Positions 36,607 to 44,934 of a DNA stretch of 64,000 bases are shown piece by piece. The notes under the pieces were generated by a model, which searched no databases, was not told the origin of the DNA, and saw only the letters and a list, made by a program, of their open reading frames with translations. Source of the stretch: Marinihelvus fidelis. GTDB taxonomy: Bacteria; Pseudomonadota; Gammaproteobacteria; Xanthomonadales; SZUA-36. How positions within the stretch are numbered: the stretch's first letter is position 1; each line of letters opens with the position of its first letter. A program made the translations under genes and the position numbers. The stretch is from assembly GCF_008725655.1 (NCBI RefSeq), contig NZ_VYXP01000003.1, positions 62,001-126,000 of the forward strand. The letters are read 5' to 3'.

Positions 36607-37005
36607 CTAGTGACCGCGGATGGCCAGGAAGAAGTCATCCGTGCCAATGGTGACCGAGGCGCCGTAATACGGCCTGGGCGGTGGAGGAATCACCGCGACC
36701 GCGGGGTAATGCACCGGGTGACGGCAACCACGCGCGTGGTAATGGCGCGGCGGTGGCGGGCGGTGGCCGTGGTAAGGGTACCGTTTGCCGTAGCCCCTGG
36801 CGTAGTACCTGTCGCCATGTCTGTGGTGCTTGCCGTGGCGCCCGCCACGATGATCGTAACGGTCACCGTGACCACGTTTTCCGTGGTTGTACCCGTGCGA
36901 AGGGCCGTGGCCCTTGCCATGGTGCCGCCCATCGGCGTGCGAGGTCTCCGGCAGGGCCAGGGCCAGCCCGGCCAGGGCAATGGTCATTGCAATCATGCGT
37001 TTCAT
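36607..37005 (-). CDS. Small periplasmic His/Gly/Tyr-rich protein
   Basis: A 132-residue protein from ATG 37005 with a good AAGGAG site. A signal peptide (MKRMIAMTIALAGLALALPETSHA) is followed by a long stretch dominated by His, Gly, Tyr, Arg and Lys. A Pro-rich part (RPPPPRHYHARG) and a short C-terminal domain (YYGASVTIGTDDFFLAIRG) follow. The many histidines could bind nickel, copper or zinc, but this is only composition. No family is recognised with confidence. It converges on uvrA. Confidence 0.72.
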   Translation of the reverse strand: MKRMIAMTIALAGLALALPETSHADGRHHGKGHGPSHGYNHGKRGHGDRYDHRGGRHGKHHRHGDRYYARGYGKRYPYHGHRPPPPRHYHARGCRHPVHYPAVAVIPPPPRPYYGASVTIGTDDFFLAIRGH

Positions 37006-37082
37006 CGTTGGCTCCTTTTGCCAGAAATGCGGCGCCAGTCTATGCTGGCCCGCCTGAACCCTTTCTGAATGGAGCCGCACGC

Positions 37083-37829
37083 ATGCTGAACGTCACCGAC
37101 CATGGCCCCGTCCGCGAAATCCGCCTCGAGCGGCCGCCCGTCAATGCGCTCAACCCGGCGCTGGTGGACACCCTGCAGGCCGCGCTGGAAGCCGCCGGCG
37201 GCGAGGCTGACGGCGTGGTGCTGAGCGGGCGCGAGGGCCTGTTCTCCGCGGGCCTGGATGTCCCCGCCCTGCTGGTGCTCGACCGCTCACAGATGGGTGC
37301 GTTCTGGCGTTCCTTTGAAGCGTTGCTGAAGACGATCGCGTGCATGCCCGTTCCCACCGCGGTCGCCATTACCGGGCACTCACCGGCCGGTGGCGCCGTC
37401 ATGAGCCTGTTCGCCGACTACCGCGTCATGTCCCGAGGCCCGTTCAAGATCGGCCTGAACGAGACCCAGGTGGGGCTCACCCTGCCCGGCTTCATTCACG
37501 ATGCGCTGGTTCGGCTGGTGGGCGCCCACCGGGCGGAACGCCTGATCGTGGCCGGCGCCCTGGTGTCGCCCGAACACGCACTCTCGCTGGGGCTGGTGGA
37601 TGACCTGGCCGACAGCGCCGATGCCGCCGTGGAGGCCGCCGTCGAATGGTGCCGCAGCCTGATGAAGCTGCCGCGCAAGACCATGCTGACCAACCGCGGC
37701 GTCATGCGGCATTCACTGACGCGGCTGTTTGACCAGCCCAATGACGAAGAGGAGTTCCTGGCGGTCTGGTTCAGCGAGGAAACCCAGGCCACGCTAAAGG
37801 CGCTGGTGGCTAGCCTGGGGAAGAAGTAA
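37083..37829 (+). CDS. Enoyl-CoA hydratase/isomerase family protein
   Basis: A 248-residue crotonase-fold protein. The oxyanion-hole segments are LFSAGLDVPAL (about 58-68) and ITGHSPAGGAVMSLFADYRV (about 98-117). RAERLIVAGALVSPEHALSLGLVDD is the later family block. The catalytic Glu usually found after the second glycine-rich turn is not obvious, so it could be an isomerase or hydrolase type instead. GGAG is 9 bases before the ATG. Its 3' end overlaps the convergent sulfurtransferase by 20 bases. Confidence 0.85.
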   Translation: MLNVTDHGPVREIRLERPPVNALNPALVDTLQAALEAAGGEADGVVLSGREGLFSAGLDVPALLVLDRSQMGAFWRSFEALLKTIACMPVPTAVAITGHSPAGGAVMSLFADYRVMSRGPFKIGLNETQVGLTLPGFIHDALVRLVGAHRAERLIVAGALVSPEHALSLGLVDDLADSADAAVEAAVEWCRSLMKLPRKTMLTNRGVMRHSLTRLFDQPNDEEEFLAVWFSEETQATLKALVASLGKK

Positions 37830-38658
37830 CCGCGACCGGCCGTTGCGGATCGCGAATCCACTCGCTCCAGGACCCGGGATACAGGCGCGAGCCGGCCAGG
37901 CCGGCGTATTCCATGGCATAGAGGTTGTGGCAGGCGGTCACACCTGACCCGCACATATGCACCACCTCGGCCGGAGCGCGGCCATCCAGCAATGCGGTAA
38001 ATCGCGCGGCCAGGTCGGCGGGTGAGAGAAACACGCCCTCCGCCAGGTTGCCAGTAAACGGCGCGCTGTGCGCGCCTGGAACATGCCCCGCCACCGGGTC
38101 GATGGCCTCGTTCCGCCCCTCGAAACGGTCCGCGCCACGCGCATCCAGCAGCCGCACGGCTTTGCTTTCGAGATCCTCGGCCAGTCCGTCGACATTGACC
38201 ACCATCGACGGGTCGGGGACCAGCGCCGTCCCCGCGGAGGGCTCGACCGCGGCCGGCTCACCCTGCTCTATCGGCAATGCCGCCCTTACCCAGGCCGACC
38301 AGCCGCCATCAAGCAACCGCACCGTGTCATGCCCGAAATACCGCATCAGCCACCACAGCCGCGCCGCGAAGGCACCGCCCTGGGCGTCATAAGCCACCAT
38401 GTGGCGGCCAGGCTGCCAGCCTGAACGCGACAGGAAGCTCGCGAAACGCTCCGGACCCGGCAGGGGATGGCGGCCGCTTTGCGCGGTCACCGGCCCGGCC
38501 AGGTCGTCGTCCAGGTGAGCGTAGACGGCGCCCGGGATACGGGCCTGGCGCCACTCGCGTTGACCCGCGTCCGGGTCCGCCAGGTTGAACCGGCAGTCGA
38601 CCACCAGCGGGGCGTCAGGCCCGGCCTGGCCGGCGAGTTCGCGCGCCGTGATCAACAT
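37810..38658 (-). CDS. sseA: 3-mercaptopyruvate/thiosulfate sulfurtransferase (SseA-like)
   Basis: A 282-residue protein with two rhodanese domains, the first inactive. The catalytic loop in the second is CGSGVTAC, the pattern typical of mercaptopyruvate sulfurtransferases rather than the CRKGVT of thiosulfate types. DSGWSAW-like (LDGGWSAWVRAALP) and DARGADRFEG blocks are present. ATG 38658 shares one base with the Nudix stop, so the two genes form an operon with the FKBP gene. Confidence 0.9.
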   Translation of the reverse strand: MLITARELAGQAGPDAPLVVDCRFNLADPDAGQREWRQARIPGAVYAHLDDDLAGPVTAQSGRHPLPGPERFASFLSRSGWQPGRHMVAYDAQGGAFAARLWWLMRYFGHDTVRLLDGGWSAWVRAALPIEQGEPAAVEPSAGTALVPDPSMVVNVDGLAEDLESKAVRLLDARGADRFEGRNEAIDPVAGHVPGAHSAPFTGNLAEGVFLSPADLAARFTALLDGRAPAEVVHMCGSGVTACHNLYAMEYAGLAGSRLYPGSWSEWIRDPQRPVAVTSSPG

Positions 38659-39308
38659 CAGGTGCTCCCCGGTACCCCTGACACCTTCGCCATGCGGCGG
38701 GCCAGGTCGTAGAGAATGTGGGCGGTGATGCCCCAAATGTCCTCGCCCTGCCAGTCCAGGCGGTAAACCCGCCGACGAACACCATCCCGCTCGATCATGT
38801 CTTCATGGTACTTATCGACATCGAGCGCAACAGCGAGTGGCACGGTGAACATGGATTCGACTTCATTCGGATCGAGCACGAACGGCGCCTGCGGGCGCGC
38901 CAGCCCGACCACCGGTAATACGCGAAAGTCAGAAACGGTATCCACGCGGTCGAGAAAGCCAATGGGCTCAACGGCATCGGTCGCCAGGCCGATTTCTTCC
39001 TCGGCTTCTCGAAGGGCCGTCAATACACCACTGGCGTCGGTGTCCATGGCTGAACCACCGGGAAAACTGACCTGCCCGGGATGATGGGCAAGGTGGCGCG
39101 CACGGACGGTCAGGATGAGTTGTGGATCGGGCTGATCCAGTACCGCGACCAGGACGGCGGCGGTGCGGTTGGGCCTGACCGGGTCCTCGTCGGGACGGGT
39201 CCAGGCCTGGATATTCAGGTGCCGGGCGCCGCGGTCGAGCGGCGAGACGGCGCGCCGCAGGGCGGCGCGCCAGTCCCGGACTTTCGATTCAGCAGTGACC
39301 GCGCTCAG
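38658..39308 (-). CDS. Nudix hydrolase, CoA pyrophosphatase type (NudL-like)
   Basis: About 216 residues if it starts at the CTG at 39308, which overlaps the FKBP stop (CTGA). The Nudix box is complete: GGSAMDTDASGVLTALREAEEEIGL. The preceding HHPGQVSFPGG is the UPF0035/CoA-pyrophosphatase signature. No ATG, GTG or TTG lies in frame near the expected N-terminus, and the next ATG is inside the Nudix box. The only in-frame ATG upstream (39461) would read fkp DNA in another frame. The start is therefore uncertain; CTG with coupling to the FKBP stop is my best guess. Confidence 0.87.
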   Translation of the reverse strand: MSAVTAESKVRDWRAALRRAVSPLDRGARHLNIQAWTRPDEDPVRPNRTAAVLVAVLDQPDPQLILTVRARHLAHHPGQVSFPGGSAMDTDASGVLTALREAEEEIGLATDAVEPIGFLDRVDTVSDFRVLPVVGLARPQAPFVLDPNEVESMFTVPLAVALDVDKYHEDMIERDGVRRRVYRLDWQGEDIWGITAHILYDLARRMAKVSGVPGST

Positions 39309-39991
39309 GGCTCGACAATTTCGACGAGCTTGAGGTCGAACTGCAGGGCCTCGTTCGGGCCCACGGCCGGCGGGTTGCCACGCTGGCCGAAGGCCAGTTC
39401 GGGCGGCACGAAGACCTGCCAGGTGGCGCCGGTCTTCATCAGCGGCAGCACTTCCTGCCAACCCTTCAGCACGTTGCTGACCACGAACTCTTCAGGCGTG
39501 CCGCGGGCGAACGAGCTGTCCATTTCGCGGCCGTCGATCTTCGAGGAGCGGTAGTGAACGCGCACGGTGCTGGTCAGCGCCGGGCGAGAGCCCTCACCTT
39601 CTTCGATAATGCGGTACTGGATGCCGGACGGCAGCGCGACGATGCCGGTCTTGGAACGGTTGGCCGCCAGGAACTCGTCGGCCTTGGTCTGGTTGTCAGC
39701 AGCCAGCTGCTGCAGCATAGCCAGCTGCTCCTGCTGAACCTGCTGCTGGAACGCCTGCAGGAGGGCCTGCATCTCGGCGACTTCCAGCTGCGGCTCGCCA
39801 CCAGCCATGGCGTCGCTGATGGCGGACGTCACGGACGCCGAGTCAAACGTGTCGGGGCGGCTCTTCAGCTCGGTGCCAAAGTTCCAACCCATGGCATAGC
39901 TCAGCTTGCCTTTGTCGGTGCTCAGGTCCTGTGCAACGGCGGTGCCGCTTGCGAGAACCATCAGGAAAGCCAGCGCGAATCTGGATCGCAT
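39305..39991 (-). CDS. Periplasmic FKBP-type peptidyl-prolyl isomerase (FkpA/Mip-like)
   Basis: A 228-residue protein with a signal peptide (to about AVA-QD). An N-terminal dimerisation helix region (about 25-115) has a Gln-rich coiled coil. The C-terminal FKBP domain shows VRVHYRSSKIDGREMDSSF, VLKGWQEVLPLMKTG and PPELAFGQRG. This is the FkpA/Mip layout: a periplasmic chaperone-isomerase. AGGAGG-like GGAGG stands 9 bases before the ATG. No sigma-E-type promoter was seen upstream. Confidence 0.93.
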   Translation of the reverse strand: MRSRFALAFLMVLASGTAVAQDLSTDKGKLSYAMGWNFGTELKSRPDTFDSASVTSAISDAMAGGEPQLEVAEMQALLQAFQQQVQQEQLAMLQQLAADNQTKADEFLAANRSKTGIVALPSGIQYRIIEEGEGSRPALTSTVRVHYRSSKIDGREMDSSFARGTPEEFVVSNVLKGWQEVLPLMKTGATWQVFVPPELAFGQRGNPPAVGPNEALQFDLKLVEIVEP

Positions 39992-40222
39992 CTCGATAAA
40001 CCTCCGGGTTTTATTTATCGTCGGCCGGGGGCCGGCCGCTTGGAAAAGGGCGCCATTCTACCGTAGCACCCGAATAAAATCATGCGTTTGACCGCGAACG
40101 CGACGTGGCGTTCAGCCAAGTAATGGTGGAATTGACCAAATATCCCGTGGCGTAAACAGCCAACTGCCGCATCACGGGGGAAAAATCGTTTATTGACAGC
40201 AGGTTACATCACCACCCTCTTT

Positions 40223-40238
40223 TGGCACGTATTTCGCA
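40223..40238 (+). promoter_or_regulatory. Sigma-54 promoter of pspABC
   Basis: TGGCACG-N4-TCGCA, with the GG and GC doublets separated by exactly 10 bases, one base off the consensus TTGCA. It lies 38 bases before the pspA ATG. In other proteobacteria psp operons are driven by sigma-54 with PspF; no pspF gene is in the window. Confidence 0.88.
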
Positions 40239-40275
40239 TAACACTACCCGTCAATTGTATTTTCAGGAGCCACCC

Positions 40276-40983
40276 ATGAGTGTTTTTTCTCGCCTTGGCG
40301 ACATTATCAACGCCAACATCAACGCCCTTCTGGAAAAAGCCGAGGATCCTGAAAAGATCATCCGGCTGATGATCCAGGAGATGGAAGACACCCTGGTCGA
40401 GATCCGGTCATCGGCGGCCAAGTGCATCGCCGATAAAAAGGAACACCGTCGCCACATCACCCACCTGGAGAAAGAAATGGGTGAATGGGCCGACCGCGCC
40501 GAACTGGCGATCCGCCGTGACCGCGAAGACCTGGCCCGTGCCGCACTGGCCGAGAAGCAGGCCATCGCCGACCGCGTGAGCCAGCTGAACGAAGAGCTGG
40601 ACCTGCTCGACGGCCAACTGGAGAAGTTCAACCAGGACATCACCAAGCTGCAGGCCAAGCTCGACGATGCCAAGAAGCGCCAGCGCAGCATCGTCATGCG
40701 CCACAAGGCGGCCACCAGCCAGCTCGCGGCCCGTCGCCATATACACGACGACCGCATCGACGAGATGCTGCATCGCTTTGAGAGCGCCGAGCGCCGGATC
40801 GACCGGGTCGAGTCCGAGGGCGAGGCCATGGACATCGGCCACCGCAAGACCCTGGCCGAGGAAATTGCCGGACTGCAAGACGACGACCGCGTCGAGGCCG
40901 AACTCGCCAGCCTGAAGCGCCAGTTCAGTGACGCCGACGCCAAGGGTAAGGCCGAGGCCAAGGGCAAGAAGGAGAGCCAGTAA
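40276..40983 (+). CDS. pspA: Phage shock protein A
   Basis: A 235-residue ESCRT-III-like coiled-coil protein that binds stressed inner membrane and inhibits PspF. MSVFSRLGDIINANINALLEKAEDPEKIIRLMIQEMEDTL is the amphipathic and first-helix block (residues 1-40). The long helical hairpin follows, then SAERRIDRVESEGEAMDIG, and a short Lys/Glu tail. I chose ATG 40276 with AGGAG 8 bases upstream; an earlier start would lie inside the promoter. Confidence 0.97.
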   Translation: MSVFSRLGDIINANINALLEKAEDPEKIIRLMIQEMEDTLVEIRSSAAKCIADKKEHRRHITHLEKEMGEWADRAELAIRRDREDLARAALAEKQAIADRVSQLNEELDLLDGQLEKFNQDITKLQAKLDDAKKRQRSIVMRHKAATSQLAARRHIHDDRIDEMLHRFESAERRIDRVESEGEAMDIGHRKTLAEEIAGLQDDDRVEAELASLKRQFSDADAKGKAEAKGKKESQ

Positions 40984-41204
40984 TGGAAGAGCTTTTCGTC
41001 ATACTGCTGCTGACGGTCTGTTTTCCGCTGTGGATCATCTTCCACTACCTGACCAAGTGGAAGATGGCCAAGGGCATGTCACCGGAAGACGAGAAGATGC
41101 TCAGCGACGTGTGGGAGTCCGCGAACCGCATGGAAGACCGCATTCGCACGCTGGAGCGGATTCTGGACATCGAGGCGCCGACCTGGAGACAGCGCCATGA
41201 CTAA
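40983..41204 (+). CDS. pspB: Phage shock protein B
   Basis: A 73-residue inner-membrane protein: one membrane helix (FVILLLTVCFPLWIIFHYLT) then a coiled coil (MSPEDEKMLSDVWESANRMEDRIRTLERIL region). It works with PspC to sense envelope stress and draw PspA off PspF. Its ATG shares one base with the pspA stop, and it overlaps pspC by 8 bases. Confidence 0.95.
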   Translation: MEELFVILLLTVCFPLWIIFHYLTKWKMAKGMSPEDEKMLSDVWESANRMEDRIRTLERILDIEAPTWRQRHD

Positions 41205-41610
41205 GTACGGCACGCGGCCCAATCCGCATCGGCTCTATCGCGATACGGACCGGGGCATGATCGCCGGCGTCTGCGCCGGTATCTCCGACTACCTGGGCTT
41301 CAACCTGCTCGCACTGCGGCTGGTGACCCTGGTAGGTGGCATCGTGTTCATGCCGGTGGTGGTGGTCGGCTACCTGCTGCTGGCGATCCTGATCAAGCGC
41401 CGCCCACCGGAACGCACGCCGATGGACGAGGCCCACGAGCAGTTCTGGCGTGGCGTCAGCAACGCACCCGGCGATGTCTTCAGCAACGTTCGCCACCGCG
41501 TGCGCGAACTGGACCTGCGCCTGCAACGCATGGAAGCCTTCGTGACATCGCGTGAATTCACCATCGACCGCGAGCTGAACCGGCCCTCGAGGACTGATCA
41601 CAACCGCTGA
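41197..41610 (+). CDS. pspC: Phage shock protein C
   Basis: A 137-residue protein with the PspC domain (RLYRDTDRGMIAGVCAGISDYLGF, residues 12-35) leading into two membrane helices, then a soluble C-terminal helix with the ELDLRLQRMEAFVTSREF heptad pattern. It is the stress-sensing partner of PspB. No terminator with a T run was seen after it. Confidence 0.95.
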   Translation: MTKYGTRPNPHRLYRDTDRGMIAGVCAGISDYLGFNLLALRLVTLVGGIVFMPVVVVGYLLLAILIKRRPPERTPMDEAHEQFWRGVSNAPGDVFSNVRHRVRELDLRLQRMEAFVTSREFTIDRELNRPSRTDHNR

Positions 41611-41642
41611 TTGCGACAGGACGAAGCCACGGCCCGACGGGT

Positions 41643-41671
41643 TGTAACCTTTTGCAACGAAACTGCGTCAA
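41643..41671 (+). promoter_or_regulatory. Possible ECF-sigma-type promoter
   Basis: TGTAACC (41643-41649), 16 bases, CGTCAA (41666-41671). The AAC...CGTC pattern with this spacing is that of extracytoplasmic-function sigma factors. Transcription would start near 41678, about 70 bases before the small gene at 41747. Confidence 0.55.
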
Positions 41672-41746
41672 CTATTTAACGGTTCGACAGTCTTTATAGG
41701 TAACGGAACGGGAGACCGGTCGGACCAGCAACCCTGGGAGGCAATC

Positions 41747-41926
41747 ATGAGTTCGCTTGAGCCCGGCGCGAGTAGCGCCTCGACAACACATACACCGCTG
41801 TTTGCTTCGAGCTGGATGGCGCTTTACACGTTGATTCGTGATGGTCTTGATGGCGGCCGCGAGGCCGGCAACGACGCGTCCCTGGACGACGTGCCGCAGG
41901 ACCTGGCCGAGACGTCGGAATCCTGA
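41747..41926 (+). CDS. Small hypothetical protein (59 residues)
   Basis: An open frame from ATG 41747 with a strong GGGAGG 6 bases upstream. The 59-residue product starts with a Ser/Thr-rich part, then SSWMALYTLIRDGLDGG (about residues 21-37), which could be an amphipathic or membrane-touching helix, and ends in an acidic tail (SLDDVPQDLAETSES). It has no recognised relatives. It is preceded by an ECF-like promoter of its own rather than joined to pspC. A 7-bp hairpin follows the stop. Confidence 0.62.
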   Translation: MSSLEPGASSASTTHTPLFASSWMALYTLIRDGLDGGREAGNDASLDDVPQDLAETSES

Positions 41927-41944
41927 GCGCGCCGTCAGGCGCGC
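41927..41944. other. Inverted repeat between the small gene and manC
   Basis: GCGCGCC-gtca-GGCGCGC, a 7-bp stem with a 4-base loop, right after the small gene's stop and over the end of manC. It has no T run, so it may be a weak bidirectional end signal. Confidence 0.45.
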
Positions 41945-43377
41945 CCGTAGATATCCTCGAACCGCTCGATATCGTCTTCACCAAAGTACGCCCCGGTCTG
42001 CACCTCGATCAGGTGTACGTCCTCGGTACCGGGGTTTTCCAGCCGGTGCAGTGTTTCCACCGGGATATACGTTGACTGGTTGGCCTCGAGCAGAAATTCC
42101 TCATCCCCCAACCTGACTTTCGCCGTACCCTGCACCACCGTCCAGTGCTCGGCGCGCTGGTGGTGCAACTGCAGTGACAGCACCTGCCCGGGCTTGACCA
42201 CCAGGCGTTTGACCTTGCAGTCCTCGGCATCTTCCAGAATGGTGTAACTGCCCCAGGGCCGGTGAACGGTCTGGTGATAGATCGCCGCCTCGTCTTCCAG
42301 CTCGGTCAGCTGGCGAACCACCTGGCCAACATCCTGGGCCTGGTCACGATGAGCCACCAGCACGGCATCACCGGTATCAACAATCACCACGTCTTCCAGG
42401 CCGACGGCCGCTACCAGCCGCTGGTCGCCCTGCACGAAACAGCCCCGCGAGTCCACCAGCACGGCCTTGCCACGAACCCGGTTGCCGGCGTCATCGGACT
42501 GGTAGAGCTCCGAAATCGCCTTCCAGGAACCGATATCGCTCCAGCCAAAATCACCGGGCACCACGGCGGCATTGCCCGCGTTTTCCATCACCGCGTAGTC
42601 AATCGAAATCGACGGACACCGGGAGAACGGCTCCGCGGGCAGTTCCACCGGAGTCGCCTCGGTCGCAGTGGCCTGCCAGGTGACCTCGGCAGCGGCCAGC
42701 ACCTCGGGCGCGTGTTCAGCCATGGCCGCCAGCAGCACCTCGGCGGTGAAACAGAACATGCCCGAGTTCCAGAAGTAGTCGCCGGAGGCGAGATAGGCTT
42801 TCGCCGTGTCCAGGTCGGGCTTCTCGACGAAGGCATCGACCTGGTAGCCCTGGGTGCCCTCAATGGCCGGGCCCTGGCGGATGTAGCCGAAACCGGTTTC
42901 CGGGTGGGTGGGGTGCATGCCGAAGGTCGCCAGCTGTCCCTGCCCGGCCAGTTCGTGCGCGGCGCGGACGGCCTCTTCAAAGGCCGCCGTATCACGGATC
43001 AGGTGATCGGCCGGCATGACCAGCATGCTGGCCCCGGGGCCGACATGGTCGCGTACCCACAGCGCCGCCAGCGCGATGGCCGGCGCCGTGTTGCGCCCCA
43101 TCGGCTCCAGCAGGAACCGGGACTGGTCCGGACCGGCGCCCAGCTTTTCATACAGGTCGCGGGTGTAGAAATAGTAGTCGCGGCTGGTGACCGTCAGGAT
43201 CGGCGCGTCTCCGGCCACCGAACGGGCCCTGAGCCAGGTCTTTTCGGCCAGCGACTGGCCGTCCGCCAGCTGCATAAACGGCTTCGGGTGCGCCCGCCGC
43301 GACACCGGCCACAGCCGTGTACCGGCGCCGCCGGACAAGATCAGGGGTACCAGTTGGTCAGCACTACTGTTGTTCAA
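41935..43377 (-). CDS. manC: Mannose-1-phosphate guanylyltransferase/mannose-6-phosphate isomerase
   Basis: Bifunctional enzyme (XanB/AlgA type) making GDP-mannose for polysaccharide. It has 480 residues. The nucleotidyltransferase domain has LSGGAGTRLWPVSRRAHPKP (14-33) and a FVEKPD motif. The C-terminal cupin isomerase domain has RPWGSYTILEDAEDCKVKRL and LQLHHQRAEHWTVVQGTA. It starts with TTG at 43377, 10 bases after AAGGAG that lies inside the end of rmlD. The pair rmlD-manC is also found in the Xanthomonas cluster rml-xanB. Confidence 0.94.
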   Translation of the reverse strand: MNNSSADQLVPLILSGGAGTRLWPVSRRAHPKPFMQLADGQSLAEKTWLRARSVAGDAPILTVTSRDYYFYTRDLYEKLGAGPDQSRFLLEPMGRNTAPAIALAALWVRDHVGPGASMLVMPADHLIRDTAAFEEAVRAAHELAGQGQLATFGMHPTHPETGFGYIRQGPAIEGTQGYQVDAFVEKPDLDTAKAYLASGDYFWNSGMFCFTAEVLLAAMAEHAPEVLAAAEVTWQATATEATPVELPAEPFSRCPSISIDYAVMENAGNAAVVPGDFGWSDIGSWKAISELYQSDDAGNRVRGKAVLVDSRGCFVQGDQRLVAAVGLEDVVIVDTGDAVLVAHRDQAQDVGQVVRQLTELEDEAAIYHQTVHRPWGSYTILEDAEDCKVKRLVVKPGQVLSLQLHHQRAEHWTVVQGTAKVRLGDEEFLLEANQSTYIPVETLHRLENPGTEDVHLIEVQTGAYFGEDDIERFEDIYGRA

Positions 43378-44257
43378 GTTCTTTCAACTCCTTCAGGCAG
43401 GCCGACAGGGAGGCCTGCAGCCTGGGCATGACCAGGCCGGAAGCCTGCTCGAACCGGGTGTTGTCGAGTGGTGAATACGCCGGGCGCGTGGCTTTCTGCG
43501 GAAAGCCTGCCGAATCGGTCGGTGCAAGGCCGGGCCGTTTGTCCAGCAGCCCCAGCTCAATGGCCTGGTCGAAAACCATGCCGGCAAACGTGTACCAACT
43601 GACCGCGCCACGGTCGACGCAATGATACAGGTTGCCACCGGGCGCCTGCTGCGCGGGCAGGTCCGCGTCCAGCGCCGCAATGGTCGCGCGGGCCAGGCTG
43701 GCTGCGGACGTGGGGCTGCCCACCTGGTCGTCGACCACGCTCAAGTCACGACCCTGTCGCGCCAGGCGCAACATGGTCAGCACAAAGTTCTTGCCGGTGG
43801 GCGCGTAAATCCAGGAACTGCGCAGCACCACGTGCCGGGCACCGGAGCGCAATACGGCCTGCTCACCTTCAAGTTTGCTCCGGCCGTATACATTGAGCGG
43901 GCCGGTCGTGTCCGTTTCCACGTACTCGGCGCCCTTGCGGCCATCGAACACGTAGTCGGTCGAGTAGTGAACCAGTGCCGCGCCTGATTCCGCCGCCCAC
44001 TCGGCCATGCGCGCGGGCGACTCGGCATTGGCGGCCATGGCGCCGTCGACATCGTCTTCGGCGTCGTCTACGGCAGTCCAGGCGGCGGGGTTGATGATGA
44101 CATCGGGCTGTACCGTCGAAAGGTATTCGGTAACACTGCCAGGTACAGTCAGGTCCATGTCCGCCCGCGTGGCGGTGATAACGTCACCGCGGCCCTGCAG
44201 ATGCGGCAACAGTGCACCGCCCAGCTGCCCGCTGACACCCGTCAGGAGAATTTTCAC
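43364..44257 (-). CDS. rmlD: dTDP-4-dehydrorhamnose reductase RmlD
   Basis: Last step of dTDP-L-rhamnose synthesis. It has 297 residues. The NAD(P) motif GVSGQLGGAL is at 7-16, the catalytic YSTDYVFDGRKG with Tyr, and the Y-x3-K-type YGRSKLEGE follow. The other rml genes are not in the window on this side. It overlaps the manC start by 14 bases, so the two are translated together. Confidence 0.93.
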   Translation of the reverse strand: MKILLTGVSGQLGGALLPHLQGRGDVITATRADMDLTVPGSVTEYLSTVQPDVIINPAAWTAVDDAEDDVDGAMAANAESPARMAEWAAESGAALVHYSTDYVFDGRKGAEYVETDTTGPLNVYGRSKLEGEQAVLRSGARHVVLRSSWIYAPTGKNFVLTMLRLARQGRDLSVVDDQVGSPTSAASLARATIAALDADLPAQQAPGGNLYHCVDRGAVSWYTFAGMVFDQAIELGLLDKRPGLAPTDSAGFPQKATRPAYSPLDNTRFEQASGLVMPRLQASLSACLKELKELEQQ

Positions 44258-44276
44258 AACGACTCAGGTTCCGCGA

Positions 44277-44744
44277 TCAGAACGGAATATCGTCGTCCTT
44301 GAAGTCGGCGCCGCCTTCGGCGACCGCACCAGCCGGCTCCGGCGAAGACTGCGGTTGCTGGGCCGGTTTGTCGCGGAAACTGGAATTGCCGGCCGGCGCA
44401 TCGTCGCCACGCCCGCCCAGCATCTGCATTTCATCGGCGATAATCTCGGTGGTGTAACGATCCTGCCCGTCCTGGCCCTGCCACTTGCTGGTCCGCAGGC
44501 TGCCCTCGACGTAGACCTGGCGGCCCTTGCGCAGGTACTCGCCGGCGATCTCCGCGAGCTTGCCGAAGAACACCACGCGGTGCCACTCGGTACGCTCCTG
44601 GTTCTCACCGGAATTCTTGTCCCGCCACGTTTCGGAGGTCGCCAGCCGGATGTTGGTCACGGCAGAGCCGCTCGCGGTGTACCGGGTTTCCGGGTCCGCG
44701 CCAAGGTTGCCGACCAGGATGACCTTGTTGATACCTCTTGCCAT
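44277..44744 (-). CDS. ssb: Single-stranded DNA-binding protein
   Basis: A 155-residue SSB. The OB fold covers about 1-110 ([23 protein letters not shown], then [21 protein letters not shown]). A Gln/Pro/Gly linker follows, and the acidic tip is DDDIPF, the peptide that recruits repair proteins. It lies 19 bases from rmlD. A divergent gap of 190 bases to ispB shows no clear SOS box. Confidence 0.97.
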   Translation of the reverse strand: MARGINKVILVGNLGADPETRYTASGSAVTNIRLATSETWRDKNSGENQERTEWHRVVFFGKLAEIAGEYLRKGRQVYVEGSLRTSKWQGQDGQDRYTTEIIADEMQMLGGRGDDAPAGNSSFRDKPAQQPQSSPEPAGAVAEGGADFKDDDIPF

Positions 44745-44934
44745 TGTTTCCTCTCCTTATGTGTTTTCGTGCTCCGACCTGGGCAAAAAGCCATCACCGG
44801 CGGGGCCGTCGGGAAGGCATCGGAGTTTAGCATAGTGCCCTTCCCGCGAATCAGGCCTGCCATTGAAGGATGGCAGCTGCTGGCGCGCCTGTCTGCCGGT
44901 CAAAGCCGGACGTTTTTGTGCGAAAATCGCTCGC

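Noticed and set aside
40222-40275. An upstream start for pspA (18 extra residues)
   Set aside because: The extra codons overlap the sigma-54 promoter, and the AGGAG site is placed for the ATG at 40276.
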